Assembly: GCF_004634215.1 (NCBI RefSeq)
Contig: NZ_SMMH01000005.1
Coordinates: forward strand, 62,001-126,000
Length of the DNA stretch: 64,000 bases
Direction of reading: 5' to 3'
DNA from: Deinococcus fonticola
Lineage (GTDB): Bacteria > Deinococcota > Deinococci > Deinococcales > Deinococcaceae
Part shown: positions 45,364-57,582 of the stretch, piece after piece
How the letters are laid out: each line of letters opens with the position of its first letter
Position numbering within the stretch: the first letter of the stretch is position 1
Made by a program: the position numbers and the translations under genes
Notes under the pieces: model-generated
The model's input: the letters and a program-made list of their open reading frames with translations, nothing else
Databases searched by the model: none
Told to the model about the DNA's origin: nothing

Positions 45364-46009
45364 CCTGTCGCCGGGTGACCAGACCATTCTCGTTTCTGGG
45401 GACACGTCGCTGCTGGAGGTGTACCAGGCTTTGCCGGCGGGGTTGTTTCCGCCTTTTCCGCCATTGGCGTTGCCGGGTGGGGTGGGTGGCCTCGTGGCGC
45501 GTGGAGGCTTCGGGCAGAATTTCTTTTTCGGGGCGGAAGTGCTGGGCGTGACGTTCCGCGCCCCATCAGGCCGGATCGTGAAGGCGGGCGGGCGCACGGT
45601 CAAAAACGTGCAGGGCTACGACCTGACGCGGCCTTTCGTGGGAAGTTTCGGCGTGCTGGGTGAAGCGCTGGAGGTCACGCTGCGCCTGCGCCCCGGCCTG
45701 AGCGTCCGTCACGTATCCGCACCCGGCTCACTGCGGGACTTGCCCCCGACCTCTGCCCGGTTCGCCTGGGAGGTGGACGGCGTGGTGAACCTCCTTCATT
45801 TCGGCCACGAACAGGGGGTCACCGAGGCCCTCAAGGTGCTGCCCGGCGCTCTGGACGTGAAGGACATTCAGAACCTTACGCCACTTTTCCCCGATGGCAT
45901 GGGCGTCGGCGACACGGGAACCGTGCGCGACCTGCGTTTCGGCTGGGTCAACGGTCAGGCCCACCCGCCTGTGCCAGAACTGTTCCGGAAAGTGGCGGCG
46001 AGCCTGTAA
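45350..46009 (+). CDS. glcE: GlcE-like FAD-binding subunit, short form
   Basis: The 219-residue protein has the second FAD-binding half-fold ([51 protein letters not shown]). E. coli GlcE is about 350 residues, so this form lacks the usual N-terminal and C-terminal segments, yet it is in frame and coupled to glcD. It would complete the glycolate oxidase complex. A hairpin (46025-46050) follows. Confidence 0.82.
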
Positions 46010-46024
46010 AAAACCTATATAAAA

Positions 46025-46050
46025 GAGGAAGCCCAGTGTCAGGCTTCCTC
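46025..46050. terminator. Hairpin after glcE
   Basis: GAGGAAGCC (46025-46033) pairs with GGCTTCCTC (46042-46050). The T-run lies on the minus-strand side only, so it is a better terminator for minus-strand transcripts. Confidence 0.5.
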
Positions 46051-46256
46051 GCATGGTTCAGTCAGGCCGCTTTAGGCGGCGTCACTGCTCGCACATCCGT
46101 TTTTTAACTCCCAGAGGTGGATGTCTCCCTCAAGTGCTTGTTGTACATCGTGGATTGCACGGCACGGCTCCTGAAAGCCAGAACGGTGATCTTAACTCAC
46201 CAGGCCAAAGATGTCAAGCCCTGTCAGAGCCTGGCGGTGTGCTTTCATACGGAATC

Positions 46257-46880
46257 ATGGCCGCTTCAGGGGATAAACACATCAAACGTCTGGGCCTGAC
46301 CGGCAGCATCGGTGCGGGCAAAAGCACGGTGACGGCGCTGCTGCGGGAGCGCGGCCTGACCGTGCTGGACGCCGACGAACAGGCGCGGCTGGTCACGCAG
46401 GAACCGCAGACGCTTGAGCAGATCGGGGCGGCCTTTCCCGGCACGGTGCAGGGCGGCGTGCTGAACAGGGCGGCCCTGGCGGCCGCGGCGTTCAGTGATC
46501 CGGAGCGCACGCGAATCCTGAACGCGATCACCCACCCGCGCGTGCGGGCAAGAATGGCGGCCTTGGAAGCCCAGGCGGTGGCCCAGGGCGCGGCATGGAT
46601 CGTGCAGGATATTCCCCTGCTGTTCGAGACGGGCCAGGAGAAAAACTTCGACGCGGTGCTGCTGGTAGATGCCCCGCTGGACACCCGCCTTCAGCGCGTC
46701 ATGCAGCGCAGTGGCCTTTCACGCGAGGAAATCCTGGCCCGCGACGCCCGCCAGATGCCCGCCCACGAGAAACGCAAGAAGGCCACCATCACGCTGGAGA
46801 ATGACGGTGACCTGGAGAACCTGAAAAACCAGGTGAATGCTGTTTTCGATAAAATATTTGCTTCTGGAGACGAAATTTAA
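46257..46880 (+). CDS. coaE: Dephospho-CoA kinase
   Basis: The 207-residue P-loop kinase ([59 protein letters not shown]) performs the last step of coenzyme A synthesis. The start ATG 46257 was chosen by alignment to the typical N-terminus; the longer frame from 46053 is not supported. The 247-bp upstream gap shows no gene. Confidence 0.95.
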   Translation: MAASGDKHIKRLGLTGSIGAGKSTVTALLRERGLTVLDADEQARLVTQEPQTLEQIGAAFPGTVQGGVLNRAALAAAAFSDPERTRILNAITHPRVRARMAALEAQAVAQGAAWIVQDIPLLFETGQEKNFDAVLLVDAPLDTRLQRVMQRSGLSREEILARDARQMPAHEKRKKATITLENDGDLENLKNQVNAVFDKIFASGDEI

Positions 46881-46964
46881 TACTCGCCTTTGACCACGGC
46901 TCAAGTCAGGGAGAGGCCCGTCCCCTCACCGAGGGGCTACTGCTTCCAGCCTTAAAAGGCGAGT

Positions 46965-47366
46965 TCAGTAGATACGCCTCAGGGCGAGCGTATAGCCACT
47001 GGTGGTCTGGCCATTCTTGGTCAGGGTGCAAGTGCCCGTGTACGACGAGCTACTCATACTCAGATCACTGGTGCAGTTCAGGCTCCTGGTTTGGGTCGTT
47101 GCGGTGAGGTTGCCCGTGTTGGCAGGCCCATTCGATGTTGAGGCAACTACACTGAACACCTCTCCAAGACCAGTCAGGTGTCCAAAGGCGAGGCCGCTGT
47201 CAGACACGTATTCCATATTGCCCTTCAGTGTCTCAATCGTCTGGTTGTCCTTGGTCAACGTGCCAGACCAGGGGCCTTCTATGCTGGGTTCAGGACTCTG
47301 CCGACACGCGGAAAACAGGACGACAAGGCACAGCAGCGAGGAACGTTTGAAGAGAGAATGATTCAT
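46965..47366 (-). CDS. Small lipoprotein
   Basis: The 133-residue protein has a type II signal with lipobox LFSAC (lipidated Cys at residue 21), then a Ser/Thr/Asn-rich beta body (IEGPWSGTLTKDNQTIETLKGN, SYTGTCTLTKNGQTTSGYTL) with two cysteines. It is exported and membrane-anchored. I do not recognise a family. GTGAGGTCGG precedes the ATG. AT and Ser/Thr content is higher than in its neighbours. Confidence 0.75.
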   Translation of the reverse strand: MNHSLFKRSSLLCLVVLFSACRQSPEPSIEGPWSGTLTKDNQTIETLKGNMEYVSDSGLAFGHLTGLGEVFSVVASTSNGPANTGNLTATTQTRSLNCTSDLSMSSSSYTGTCTLTKNGQTTSGYTLALRRIY

Positions 47367-47510
47367 AAACCGACCTCACAGGGAAAGGTTGCGGGGGAAG
47401 TGTTGGGCAGCCGCCAGCGCCCAGTAAGCTTCAGCGGGAGCATAAGAGACCATCTTGTTCAAAGCGCCTTGTTTCCGCCCAGCGCCCTGGCCTGGCCTCC
47501 TGCTCACCAC

Positions 47511-49145
<1,635 letters not shown>

Positions 49146-49205
49146 GGATTCCCTCCGGGGAATGCTCAGAACTTGAAAAGGTCAAAACGTCCAATCACCA
49201 GCCGG

Positions 49206-49252
49206 GAGCGCCCCAAAAAAAGAAATCCGGGGCGCTCGGCCTCCGGGATTTC
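49206..49252 (-). promoter_or_regulatory. Overlapping terminator and competing hairpin upstream of pyrG
   Basis: Minus strand: GAAATCC (plus 49246-49252) pairs with GGATTTC (plus 49222-49228), followed by TTTTTTT (plus 49215-49221), a terminator. GAGCGCCCC (plus 49229-49237) and GGGGCGCTC (plus 49206-49214) can form a competing 9-bp stem with the T-run in its loop. It may end the M50 gene or attenuate pyrG. Confidence 0.6.
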
Positions 49253-49278
49253 ATGGTAGCACGTGGGGAAGGGTCAGG

Positions 49279-49941
49279 TCAGAACACCAGGCTGAACGCC
49301 CAGTTTTGCACGGCGCTCAGCATGTTCCCGATGGGTTGGCGCAGCACGAAAAACACCAGGAACATGGAAATCAGGAAACTGGAGGGGTTGGCTTCAAACT
49401 GGTCGAAGGCGCGCTTGAGCGGCGGCACCAAGGCGCCCAGCAGGCGGCTGCCGTCCAGCGGCGGAATAGGAATCAGGTTGAACACCGCCAGGACAATGTT
49501 GGTGCCCAGAATGGTGATCAGGGCCAGGCCCACGAAACTCAGTTGCGCTTGCCCCGCCACGTTCGTTTCCACCAGCACTTCTCGCGGCAGAACTTTCATG
49601 ATCAGGCCGCACACCAGCGCGATCAGGAGGTTGCTCAGGGGGCCGGCCGCCACCGCCCAGAACATCCCCCAGCGGCCCACCCGGTAAGGGTTGATGGGCA
49701 CCGGCTTGGCGAACCCGAACCCGGCCACCAGCAGCATGATGGTGCCGAGGGGGTCGAGGTGCTTGAGGGGATTCAGGTTGACGCGATCCATCTGTTTGGG
49801 CGTCGGGTCGCCCAGTTTGTAGGCGGTGTAGGCGTGCGCGAACTCGTGGAAGGTCAGCGAGAGCAGCAGCACCCCGGCCACGATGACGAACAGCAATGGA
49901 TTTTCGAACAGCAGGCCCAGCAGGCCGGGGAGGTTATTCAT
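49279..49941 (-). CDS. M50 (site-2) membrane zinc protease
   Basis: The 220-residue polytopic protein has the zinc-binding [20 protein letters not shown] (HEFAH at about residues 32-36) and the distal [14 protein letters not shown] motif with the third ligand Asp. It belongs to the short FtsH-less rhomboid-like/S2P group that cleaves within the membrane. TAGAAT (plus 49951-49956) ends 9 nt before the ATG. Downstream is pyrG. Confidence 0.92.
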   Translation of the reverse strand: MNNLPGLLGLLFENPLLFVIVAGVLLLSLTFHEFAHAYTAYKLGDPTPKQMDRVNLNPLKHLDPLGTIMLLVAGFGFAKPVPINPYRVGRWGMFWAVAAGPLSNLLIALVCGLIMKVLPREVLVETNVAGQAQLSFVGLALITILGTNIVLAVFNLIPIPPLDGSRLLGALVPPLKRAFDQFEANPSSFLISMFLVFFVLRQPIGNMLSAVQNWAFSLVF

Positions 49942-49984
49942 GTCCCCGTCATTCTACCCAGCGGCGGTGAAACGGAAGGGAGGG

Positions 49985-51079
49985 TCAATCGGGCGCGTTC
50001 TTAACGTAGTCACGCAGGGCCAGCTGTTCGTCCAGCTGGCTGTTGACACGCCCCGCACGGCGCAATTCGGCCAGATGGGTCAGCGCTTCCCCCACCTGCC
50101 TGCCCGCCGGGACGCCCAGCGCCAGCACGTCCTTTCCGGTCAGAGGAACGTAACTGTGCGGGTTGAGGATGGCGCGAAGTTGCCTTTCAGGCGTGCCGGG
50201 CGGGGAGAAGGTGTCCGACAGGGCGCGGGAGAGCAGCGCGGCGGGTTTGTCGCCCAACGAAAGGCGCTGCGCCAGGGCCGCGGCGTCCGGCGCGGTGGCG
50301 AGGAGGCCCGCCGCGTAAGTCTGCGGGTTCACGTCGGGCAGTTCGTCCAGCGCGGCCAGGACGCGAAGGTCCGGCAGCAATTCGCCCGCGCCCCACTCGC
50401 GGAGCTTCAGGGCCGCCAGGTAAGGGCGCGCCTCTTGCAACAGCAGTTTCAATTCGGCCCACAGGCGCGATGTTTGCGGGGCCATGTGCAGCGCGTCCTG
50501 CACCTGCTCCAGCAGTTCCGGCGTGGCCTGCAAGTCGAGCCGTGCCGCGATTCTGGCCCCGCGCACCAGCCGGCTGGCATCCTCGTGGAAGGAGTGCCGG
50601 TGAAGGGGCCGCAGGAGCCGCCGATCGAGGTCACGCTGTCCGCCGGCGACATCCAGCAATTCCGGTTCCGGGCCAAGACGTAACGCCAGGGCGTTCACGG
50701 TGAAATCGCGGCGGCGCAGGTCATCGGCCAGCGTGCCGGGTTCAGGCACGGGGTTCTGACCGGGAACGGGGTAGCTTTCGCGCCTGGCCCGCACCAGATC
50801 GGCAAACCGTCCGTCTGGCAGGTGAAGCGTCGCATTCTGAAAAGCCGGGTGATACACGAACGGCCATCCGCTGGCGTGGGCCAGTTCCTCGACCTGTACG
50901 CCGTCCACCACCACATCCAGGTCGAGCGGCGTGACACCCAGCAGCGCGTCGCGCACCGCCCCGCCCACCAGGGCCACCTGGGCCGCCGGGCCGGCCAGAC
51001 CCGCCAGTTCCGTCAGCCACGCCTGATCCCCGGGCCGCAGCCGCGCCAGGATGTCCTTGCCGCTCAGCCGTTCACTCAC
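49985..51079 (-). CDS. cca: CCA-adding tRNA nucleotidyltransferase
   Basis: The 364-residue class II nucleotidyltransferase has [10 protein letters not shown] and DLDVVVDG (catalytic Asp pair), then a [16 protein letters not shown] head and [23 protein letters not shown]. It would add or repair the 3' CCA of tRNA; poly(A) polymerase or an A-adding partner is possible in this group. The start is GTG 51079, overlapping the protease stop (GTGA). The single tRNA here has an encoded CCA. Confidence 0.88.
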   Translation of the reverse strand: MSERLSGKDILARLRPGDQAWLTELAGLAGPAAQVALVGGAVRDALLGVTPLDLDVVVDGVQVEELAHASGWPFVYHPAFQNATLHLPDGRFADLVRARRESYPVPGQNPVPEPGTLADDLRRRDFTVNALALRLGPEPELLDVAGGQRDLDRRLLRPLHRHSFHEDASRLVRGARIAARLDLQATPELLEQVQDALHMAPQTSRLWAELKLLLQEARPYLAALKLREWGAGELLPDLRVLAALDELPDVNPQTYAAGLLATAPDAAALAQRLSLGDKPAALLSRALSDTFSPPGTPERQLRAILNPHSYVPLTGKDVLALGVPAGRQVGEALTHLAELRRAGRVNSQLDEQLALRDYVKNAPD

Positions 51080-52350
51080 CGGAAGGCCGCAGCGTCCAGC
51101 GTGACTTTCACGTCGCGGGTCTTGCCGGCGTTCCAGACCTTCAGGGTCACACTGTCGCCCTGCTTGCGGTCGATCAGGACGGCCTGCAGGTCTTCGAGGC
51201 CGTCCACCGCTTTGCCGTTCACGGCGGTGATGACGTCCCCGCCCAGGCTCACGGCGCCGCCCCGGAACTGCTGCTCGCGGGTGCCGCCCCTGAGTCCGGC
51301 CCGGGCGGCGGGCAGGCCGGGCGTCACCGCGCCCACCATGATGCCGGCGTCCGGCAGTCGCCACTCCTGGCGGGCGGCGGCGCTCAGGGCACTGACTCCC
51401 ACAGGGATGAAGCCCTGGCCCGTCTGCGCCAGCAGTCCAGCCTTGATGCCGAGTTGCGGGGCGCTGACCAGGCCGCCCTTCGCCGCTTGCAGGCGCGGCA
51501 GCAGGTTTCTGGCCACGTTCACCGGAATGGCGAAGCCCACCCCGGCGCTCTGGCCCACGCCCGTGCTCTGCCCGCTGGGGCTGTAGATCTGCGTGTTGAT
51601 GCCGATGACGTTTCCGGCGCTGTCCAGCAGCGGCCCCCCGGAGTTGCCGGGGTTGATGGCGGCGTCGGTCTGAATGGCTTTTTGCGTGATGCCCTGGCCG
51701 CCCAGGCCAAAGCCGATCGGGATCTGCCGCGCCACGCTGCTCACGATGCCTTCGGACACGCTGAAATCCAGGCCGAACGGTGCCCCCATGGCGATGACCT
51801 TCTGCCCGGCCTTCAGGGCGTCACTGTTGCCCAGCGGCATGGGCCGGATCAGCCCAGCCTCCAGACAGGAGGGGCGAATCAGCGCCAGGTCGTACTGCGG
51901 CGCCATGCCGATCACTTTGGCCGTCACGGCTTTGCTGCTGCCCATCACGCGCACGGTGATGCGGCTGGCCCCGCCGCCGTCACCGGCCACCACGTGGTAA
52001 TTCGTGAGAATGTCGCCGGCCCGGTTCACGAAGAACCCGCTGCCCACGCCGCGCTGCACCTGCGTCTGGGCGCCGCCTTCCATCATCCAGGCGAACGGAT
52101 CCTGGGTGGTCACGTCCTGCTCGGTGCTGATGTACACCAGGCCCGGCTCGTACTTCGCCACGATCTGCATGGTGTTGCGTTCGTTTTCCAGCCGCCCGGC
52201 CGCTTCCGCCTGCACCAGCGCCGGCCCGCTGGGCTGCCGCGCCACGCGGGCGTCCCCCACCGGCACCTGATCCCTGAGCAGCGTGGCCCCCAGCCCCAGG
52301 CCCAGCACCACCAGCAGAACCGCCATTCCCCTTGACTTCATGCCGCGCAT
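51076..52350 (-). CDS. HtrA/DegP-like S1 serine protease with PDZ domain
   Basis: The 424-residue protein has an N-terminal membrane anchor ([16 protein letters not shown], about 10-25), a trypsin-like domain with triad H119 (TNYHVVAG), D154 (YDLALIR) and S237 (NPGNSGGP), and a C-terminal PDZ domain ending ...[23 protein letters not shown]. It would act in extracytoplasmic protein quality control. I start at ATG 52350; 52341 is also possible. It is coupled to cca. Confidence 0.92.
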   Translation of the reverse strand: MRGMKSRGMAVLLVVLGLGLGATLLRDQVPVGDARVARQPSGPALVQAEAAGRLENERNTMQIVAKYEPGLVYISTEQDVTTQDPFAWMMEGGAQTQVQRGVGSGFFVNRAGDILTNYHVVAGDGGGASRITVRVMGSSKAVTAKVIGMAPQYDLALIRPSCLEAGLIRPMPLGNSDALKAGQKVIAMGAPFGLDFSVSEGIVSSVARQIPIGFGLGGQGITQKAIQTDAAINPGNSGGPLLDSAGNVIGINTQIYSPSGQSTGVGQSAGVGFAIPVNVARNLLPRLQAAKGGLVSAPQLGIKAGLLAQTGQGFIPVGVSALSAAARQEWRLPDAGIMVGAVTPGLPAARAGLRGGTREQQFRGGAVSLGGDVITAVNGKAVDGLEDLQAVLIDRKQGDSVTLKVWNAGKTRDVKVTLDAAAFR

Positions 52351-52419
52351 TATTCCAGCCGTGACATTAAGCCAGATGACAGATGCTTTCAGGCCCGCGC
52401 CGCGCTTGACTGGAAGGTG

Positions 52420-53442
52420 ATGCATGCGCTGCAAGAGGCCACGGAAGCCCTGAAAAAGACCCTGGGCGATTTTCTCGACCGTGGCCGTGAGGACGGCGTG
52501 TTCTTCGTGCAGGCAGGCGGCCCCGGCAGTGTCCCGGCCCTGAGCGATCTGGACGTGCCGGAGCTTCACGTGGACGTGCTGCCCGGCGAGTTGAGCGAGC
52601 AGCAACGCAGCGGGCTTTTGCAAGTGGGCTATGTCCCGGACAGCGGGCACTGGGTGCATCCGGGCGGGTGGCGCCTGGTGTTCCCGGATCACGGAACGGG
52701 CTGGCGGGCCGAGCAGCAGGCGCTGGCCTCCCTGTTAAGCGCGGACAACGGCGCCGCCGCAGGGTACCGCCACGTTTTCGAGGCGCAGGGCCGCCGCGCC
52801 GCTGACCACGCTTTCGCAGACGCCGCCCTGCGGCACCACGCCCGGACGGTCGGGTTCAGCCCCGCTGAATTCATCGCACAGACCCTCGCGCCCCTGGACG
52901 CCCCGTGGATGTTCGCGGCCGGGGTGGCCCTCGACCTGCACCTGGGCCGCGTGGCCCGCCCGCACGACGATGTGGACATCGTTTTTCCCCGCGAACGGCA
53001 ACCGGATCTGCTGGCCCTGCTGCGGGCCGGCGGCTGGCGCACCGACGCCCCCCTGGACGGCACCTACCAGCCGTGGACGGCCCCGCTGGAGCCCCCTCAC
53101 CACCAGGTGCATGCGCGGCACCCCGACCTGCCGGACGTGATCCTGGCGGACTTCATGTTCACCGACCTGTCAGGCGAACGCTGGCATTACCGCCGTGACC
53201 CCGGCATAACCCTGCCCCTCAGCGAGGCCAGGCGGCACGCTGAAAATGGGCTGCCTTACCTGGCCCCGCAGGCCGCCCTGCTGTTCAAGTCCGCCACCAG
53301 CGGCGGCCAGCCCCGCCCCAAGGATGAACAGGACTTCCGGCGCAGCCTGCCCACCCTCAGCACCCCGGAAAAGGAGTGGCTGGCCCAGCAGGTGGCCCGC
53401 ACAACGGCCCAGCACCCCTGGCTGGCCGCCCTGGAAAGATGA
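52420..53442 (+). CDS. Nucleotidyltransferase-like protein of unknown substrate
   Basis: The 340-residue protein has a C-terminal nucleotidyltransferase-type motif ([29 protein letters not shown], with D-x-D) like aminoglycoside adenylyltransferase-related proteins, and an N-terminal helical domain (about 90-150) faintly like GrpB-family proteins. The start is ATG 52420, with GGAAGGTG upstream. Antibiotic resistance cannot be claimed. It is divergent from the HtrA-like gene and possibly linked to the Bax-inhibitor gene downstream. Confidence 0.6.
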   Translation: MHALQEATEALKKTLGDFLDRGREDGVFFVQAGGPGSVPALSDLDVPELHVDVLPGELSEQQRSGLLQVGYVPDSGHWVHPGGWRLVFPDHGTGWRAEQQALASLLSADNGAAAGYRHVFEAQGRRAADHAFADAALRHHARTVGFSPAEFIAQTLAPLDAPWMFAAGVALDLHLGRVARPHDDVDIVFPRERQPDLLALLRAGGWRTDAPLDGTYQPWTAPLEPPHHQVHARHPDLPDVILADFMFTDLSGERWHYRRDPGITLPLSEARRHAENGLPYLAPQAALLFKSATSGGQPRPKDEQDFRRSLPTLSTPEKEWLAQQVARTTAQHPWLAALER

Positions 53443-53531
53443 GGAGCGCGGGCCCCCCGCCAGCGATATTTCCCGGCGACCTTCACGCCGTTGGGAACTT
53501 TTTTCACCCGTTCAGCGTATACAGTGACGGT

Positions 53532-54224
53532 ATGCAAAATTACCCCTCGACTTTGAATACAGCCGGCCGGGCGGATCTGGTTCGCACGTTCATGGCCCGC
53601 ACCTACTCGTGGATGACCGCTGGCCTGGCCCTGAGCGCCGGCATCGCCTGGATCACCGCGAGTAACATGAATTTCGCCCTTCAGGTGGCCCAGTGGCGGC
53701 TGCCCCTGCTGCTGGGGCAACTGGCACTGGTGTTCGTCCTGAGCCTCTTCGCGCAGCGCCTGCCCAGCGCCATTGCCGGGCTGCTGTTCATCGCCTACGC
53801 TGCCATGACCGGCCTGACCTTCAGCAGCCTCCTGATGGTGTACGACCTGCAAAGCGTGTTCGCCGCCTTTGCCACCGCCGCCGGCACCTTCGGGGCCATG
53901 ACCGTCGCCGGGCTCACCATCAAGAAAGACCTCAGCGGATTCGGACGCTTCTTCATGTTCGCGGTGATCGGCCTGCTGGTCGCCATGATCGTGAATATGT
54001 TCATCGGCGGCACGGCGCTGACCCTGGGCATCAGCGTGGTGGGCGTGCTGCTGTTCGCGGGCCTGACCGTGTACGACACCCAGATGCTGCGCAAGCTGGC
54101 CCTGAGCGGCGTGGAAGGCGAAATGGCCGAACGGGCCGCCATCAACGGCGCCCTGCAGCTCTACCTCGATTTCATCAACATGTTCCTGTTCCTGCTGCGT
54201 CTGTTCGGCGGCAGCCGCAACTGA
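53532..54224 (+). CDS. Bax inhibitor-1 family membrane protein
   Basis: The 230-residue protein has seven hydrophobic segments and the BI-1/YccA signature: [23 protein letters not shown] at the N-terminus, [14 protein letters not shown] with the conserved Asp near residue 180, and [23 protein letters not shown] at the end. Bacterial members are calcium-leak channels or FtsH modulators. TACAGT (53520-53525) ends 6 nt before the ATG, so the start is probably leaderless. Confidence 0.93.
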   Translation: MQNYPSTLNTAGRADLVRTFMARTYSWMTAGLALSAGIAWITASNMNFALQVAQWRLPLLLGQLALVFVLSLFAQRLPSAIAGLLFIAYAAMTGLTFSSLLMVYDLQSVFAAFATAAGTFGAMTVAGLTIKKDLSGFGRFFMFAVIGLLVAMIVNMFIGGTALTLGISVVGVLLFAGLTVYDTQMLRKLALSGVEGEMAERAAINGALQLYLDFINMFLFLLRLFGGSRN

Positions 54225-54254
54225 GCCAGAACCAAGCCAAGTAGAAACCAGAAT

Positions 54255-54278
54255 CCCCCGCCCTGGCTGTGGCGGGGG
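54255..54278. terminator. Strong hairpin between convergent BI-1 and fdsD
   Basis: CCCCCGCC (54255-54262) pairs with GGCGGGGG (54271-54278). A U-run is weak on both sides, so it may be a bidirectional terminator of reduced strength. Confidence 0.6.
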
Positions 54279-54291
54279 GTTCTGCTGTGCT

Positions 54292-54612
54292 TTACCCGGC
54301 GTCGGACGCCCCAGGAATGTCCTCGGTGGCGCGGGTCTGGTGGGCGGGTGCGCCCCGGTCATGCAGGAGCTGCAAGGCGGCGTGGGCGGCGGGCGAGAGG
54401 CCACACTCTCCGGTTTCGCAAGCCTGAAACAGTTTTTCCTTCATGCGCCTGTCCCAGAAACTGTGGATGTGGTCGGCGGTCGCCACGGCGGCGCGTTCAT
54501 GGCCGATGGCCGTGAAGTTCCGGGCGATTTCGTTCGCCATGCGGACTAAACGGTCATTCCAGTCGGCGTACTGTTCAGAAGTGGTCTGGTCAGGAGTGGG
54601 GTGTTCAGTCAT
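54292..54612 (-). CDS. fdsD: Formate dehydrogenase delta subunit
   Basis: The 106-residue protein matches the small FdsD subunit: RLVRMANEIARNF and ATADHIHSFWDRRMKEKL (HI-x-x-FW-x-x-RM). FdsD helps maturation or stability of soluble NAD-dependent formate dehydrogenases. ATG 54612 has AAGGAG upstream. It is 123 bp after fdsA, and that gap holds a dispersed repeat. Confidence 0.85.
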   Translation of the reverse strand: MTEHPTPDQTTSEQYADWNDRLVRMANEIARNFTAIGHERAAVATADHIHSFWDRRMKEKLFQACETGECGLSPAAHAALQLLHDRGAPAHQTRATEDIPGASDAG

Positions 54613-54693
54613 CTCCAAACTCCTTCATTCCCGTGATGCCCCCGGAAGAACGCCAGGCGCATCCCTACCATTACGAAGTTTGACCTTTCCCGA

Positions 54694-54707
54694 CTCGCTC
54701 TGCTCGG
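54694..54707 (-). repeat. CCGAGCAGAGCGAG dispersed repeat, copy 4
   Basis: Reverse complement matches the 35921 core with one change. Lies in the fdsA-fdsD gap. Confidence 0.55.
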
Positions 54708-54735
54708 AAAAGCCGCCTTCCTTGAAGCCGTCTTT

Positions 54736-57582
54736 TCAGGATTCATTACTCACCTCGATGCGGCGTGAGGCTTCGGTGTGGGCGCGGTAGTTCTCCTGCC
54801 AGCCGCTGGGGGCGTGGGCGGGCGTGACCTGCACGGCGGTGACCTTGTACTCGGGGCAGTTGGTGGCCCAGTCGGAAAAGTCGGTGGTGACCACGTTGGC
54901 CTGCGTGTCCGGGTGGTGGAAGGTGGTGTACACCACGCCGGGAGCGACGCGGTCTGTAATGAGGGCGCGGAGGGTGGTTTCCCCGGCGCGGCTGGCGAGT
55001 TTCACCCAGTCACCGTCCTTCAGGCCGCGGTTTTCCGCGTCGGTGGGGTGGATTTCCAGGCGGTCTTCGGGGTGCCAGGCGGTGTTGGCGGTGCGGCGCG
55101 TCTGGGCGCCCACGTTGTACTGCGACAGAATGCGCCCGGTGGTCAGCAGCAGAGGGTAACGCGGCCCAGTGCGCTCGTCGGTGGGAATGTAGCCCGTGGC
55201 CATGAACTTTCCTTTGCCACGCACGAAAGCGTCCACGTGCATGATCGGTGACCCGAGGTGATCCTCGCCCGTCACGGGCCATTGCAGCGAGCCGTGCATC
55301 TCGATGCGGTGGTGACTGACCCCGGCGAAGGTGGGCGTCAGGCGGGCAATTTCCCCCATGATCTGCGCGGAGCTGGTGTAGTTCCAGTCGCAGCCCAGCG
55401 CGCGCGCGAGCAGTTGTGTCACCTGCCAGTCCTCATAGCCGTTGGCGGGTTCCATCACCTTGCGCACCATCTGAATGCGGCGTTCGGCGTTCGTGAACGT
55501 CCCGGTTTTCTCCAGAAAGGTGGAGCCGGGCAGGAACACGTGCGCGTAATTGGCGGTCTCGTTCAGGAAGAGGTCGTGGACGATGACGCACTCCATCGCC
55601 GCCAGGCCCGCCGCCACGTGTTTGGTGTCCGGGTCACTTTGCAGGATGTCCTCGCCCTGGATGTACAGGCCCTTGAAGGTGCCGTCCAGCGCGGCGTCTA
55701 GCATGTTGGGGATGCGCAGGCCGGGTTCGGGGTCGAGGGTCACACCCCAGTCCTCCTCGAATTGCGTGCGGACTTCCGTGTCGCTGATGTGGCGGTAGCC
55801 GGGGAGTTCGTGCGGGAAGCTGCCCATGTCGCAACTGCCTTGCACGTTGTTCTGCCCGCGCAGGGGGTTGACGCCCACGCCCGGCCGCCCGATGTTGCCG
55901 GTCGCCATGGCCAGGTTGGCAATCGCCATGACCGTGCTGCTGCCCTGGCTGTGCTCGGTGACGCCCAGGCCGTAGTAGATCGCGCCGTTGCCCCCGGTGG
56001 CGAAAAGGCGTGCCGCGCCGCGCAGGTCAGCGGCCGGCACGCGGGTCACCGCTTCCAGCGTTTCGGGGCTGTGGCGTTCGTTCGACACGAAGTCGGCCCA
56101 CTCCTGAAACTCGTCCCAGTCGCAGCGTGTCCGGATAAAGTCCTCGTCGGCCAGTCCCTCGGTCACGATCACGTGGGCCAGCGCAGTCAGCACAGCCACG
56201 TTTGTGCCGGGTTGCAAGGGCAGGTGGTAAGCCGCCTCGATGTGCGGACTTTTCACCAGGTCGATGCGGCGCGGGTCGATGACGATCAGTTTTGCGCCCT
56301 GCCGCAGGCGTTGTTTCATCTTGCTGCCGAACACCGGGTGCGCGTCGGTGGGGTTCGCGCCGATCACCAGCAGGACGTCGCTGAACATCACGCTGTCGAA
56401 GTCCTGCGTGCCGGCGCTGGTGCCGAAGGTGGTTTTCAGGCCGTACCCGGTGGGGCTGTGGCACACGCGGGCGCAGGTGTCCACGTTGTTGGTGCCGAAG
56501 CCCGCCCGCACCAGTTTCTGCACCAGGAAGGTCTCCTCGTTGGTGCAGCGGCTGGACGTGATGCCGCCCAGGGCGCCGGGGCCGTGCTGCTCACGGATGG
56601 CGTTCAGTTTCATGGCCGCGTAAGTCAGGGCTTCATCCCACGACACTTCGCGCCACGGGTCGGTGATGTTCTCGCGGATCATCGGCTTCGTAATGCGTTC
56701 GGCGTGGTTGGCGTAACCCCACGCGAAGCGGCCCTTCACGCAACTGTGCCCGTGGTTGGCCTTCCCGTCCTTCCAGGGCACCATGCGCACCAGTTGTTCG
56801 CCGCGCATCTCGGCGCGGAAGGTGCAGCCCACACCGCAGTACGCGCAGGTGGTCACGACGCTGCGTTCGGGCTTGCCGATGATCTTGATGGCCTTCTCGT
56901 TCAGTGTGGCGGTGGGGCAGGCCTGCACGCACGCGCCGCAGGACACGCACTCGGACGACAGGAAGTTGTCGCTGGACGTTCCCGCCGACACCATGCTGGC
57001 GAAGCCGCGCCCGTCGATGGTCAGGGCGAAGGTGCCCTGCACCTCGTCGCACGCCCGCACGCAGCGCGAGCACACGATGCACTTGCTGGGATCGAAGTCG
57101 AAGTACGGGTTACTGGTGTCCGTCGGCTGTTTGAGGTGGTTCGCGCCCTCGTAGCCATAACGCACGTCACGCAGGCCCACTGCCGCCGCCTGATCCTGCA
57201 ACTCGCAGTCGCCGTTGGCGCTGCACGTCAGGCAGTCCAGCGGGTGATCCGAGATGTACAGTTCCATCACGCCGCGGCGCAGTTTCTCCAGCGCGGGCGA
57301 CTGGGTGCGCACAGTCATGCCCGCGCTGACCAGCGTGGTGCAGGACGCCGGGTAACCCCGCATCCCCTCCACCTCGACCAGGCACAGGCGGCACGACCCG
57401 AACGCCTGCACGTTATCGGTGGCGCACAGCTTCGGGATGGAGCCGCCCGACACGGCCGCGGCCCGCATCACGCTGGTGCCGGCCGGAACAGTCACGCTGC
57501 GGCCATCGATGGTCAAACTCACGGAGTCGGTGGACAGACTCGGCGGCGTGCCGAGGTCATCCTGCGGGCGATAAGGGGTCAT
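54736..57582 (-). CDS. fdsA: NAD-dependent formate dehydrogenase alpha (molybdenum/tungsten) subunit
   Basis: The 948-residue subunit oxidises formate to CO2. N-terminal 2Fe-2S ferredoxin domain (cysteines about 53-81), then 4Fe-4S clusters (CLTC...C, CIVCSRCVRAC, CVSCGACVQAC, CAYCGVGC). The bis-MGD domain has the metal ligand Cys374 in RVCHSPT, so it is a cysteine, not selenocysteine, type. The C-terminal MopB fold runs to HAPSGWQ. It overlaps fdsB by 4 bp. Confidence 0.96.
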   Translation of the reverse strand: MTPYRPQDDLGTPPSLSTDSVSLTIDGRSVTVPAGTSVMRAAAVSGGSIPKLCATDNVQAFGSCRLCLVEVEGMRGYPASCTTLVSAGMTVRTQSPALEKLRRGVMELYISDHPLDCLTCSANGDCELQDQAAAVGLRDVRYGYEGANHLKQPTDTSNPYFDFDPSKCIVCSRCVRACDEVQGTFALTIDGRGFASMVSAGTSSDNFLSSECVSCGACVQACPTATLNEKAIKIIGKPERSVVTTCAYCGVGCTFRAEMRGEQLVRMVPWKDGKANHGHSCVKGRFAWGYANHAERITKPMIRENITDPWREVSWDEALTYAAMKLNAIREQHGPGALGGITSSRCTNEETFLVQKLVRAGFGTNNVDTCARVCHSPTGYGLKTTFGTSAGTQDFDSVMFSDVLLVIGANPTDAHPVFGSKMKQRLRQGAKLIVIDPRRIDLVKSPHIEAAYHLPLQPGTNVAVLTALAHVIVTEGLADEDFIRTRCDWDEFQEWADFVSNERHSPETLEAVTRVPAADLRGAARLFATGGNGAIYYGLGVTEHSQGSSTVMAIANLAMATGNIGRPGVGVNPLRGQNNVQGSCDMGSFPHELPGYRHISDTEVRTQFEEDWGVTLDPEPGLRIPNMLDAALDGTFKGLYIQGEDILQSDPDTKHVAAGLAAMECVIVHDLFLNETANYAHVFLPGSTFLEKTGTFTNAERRIQMVRKVMEPANGYEDWQVTQLLARALGCDWNYTSSAQIMGEIARLTPTFAGVSHHRIEMHGSLQWPVTGEDHLGSPIMHVDAFVRGKGKFMATGYIPTDERTGPRYPLLLTTGRILSQYNVGAQTRRTANTAWHPEDRLEIHPTDAENRGLKDGDWVKLASRAGETTLRALITDRVAPGVVYTTFHHPDTQANVVTTDFSDWATNCPEYKVTAVQVTPAHAPSGWQENYRAHTEASRRIEVSNES

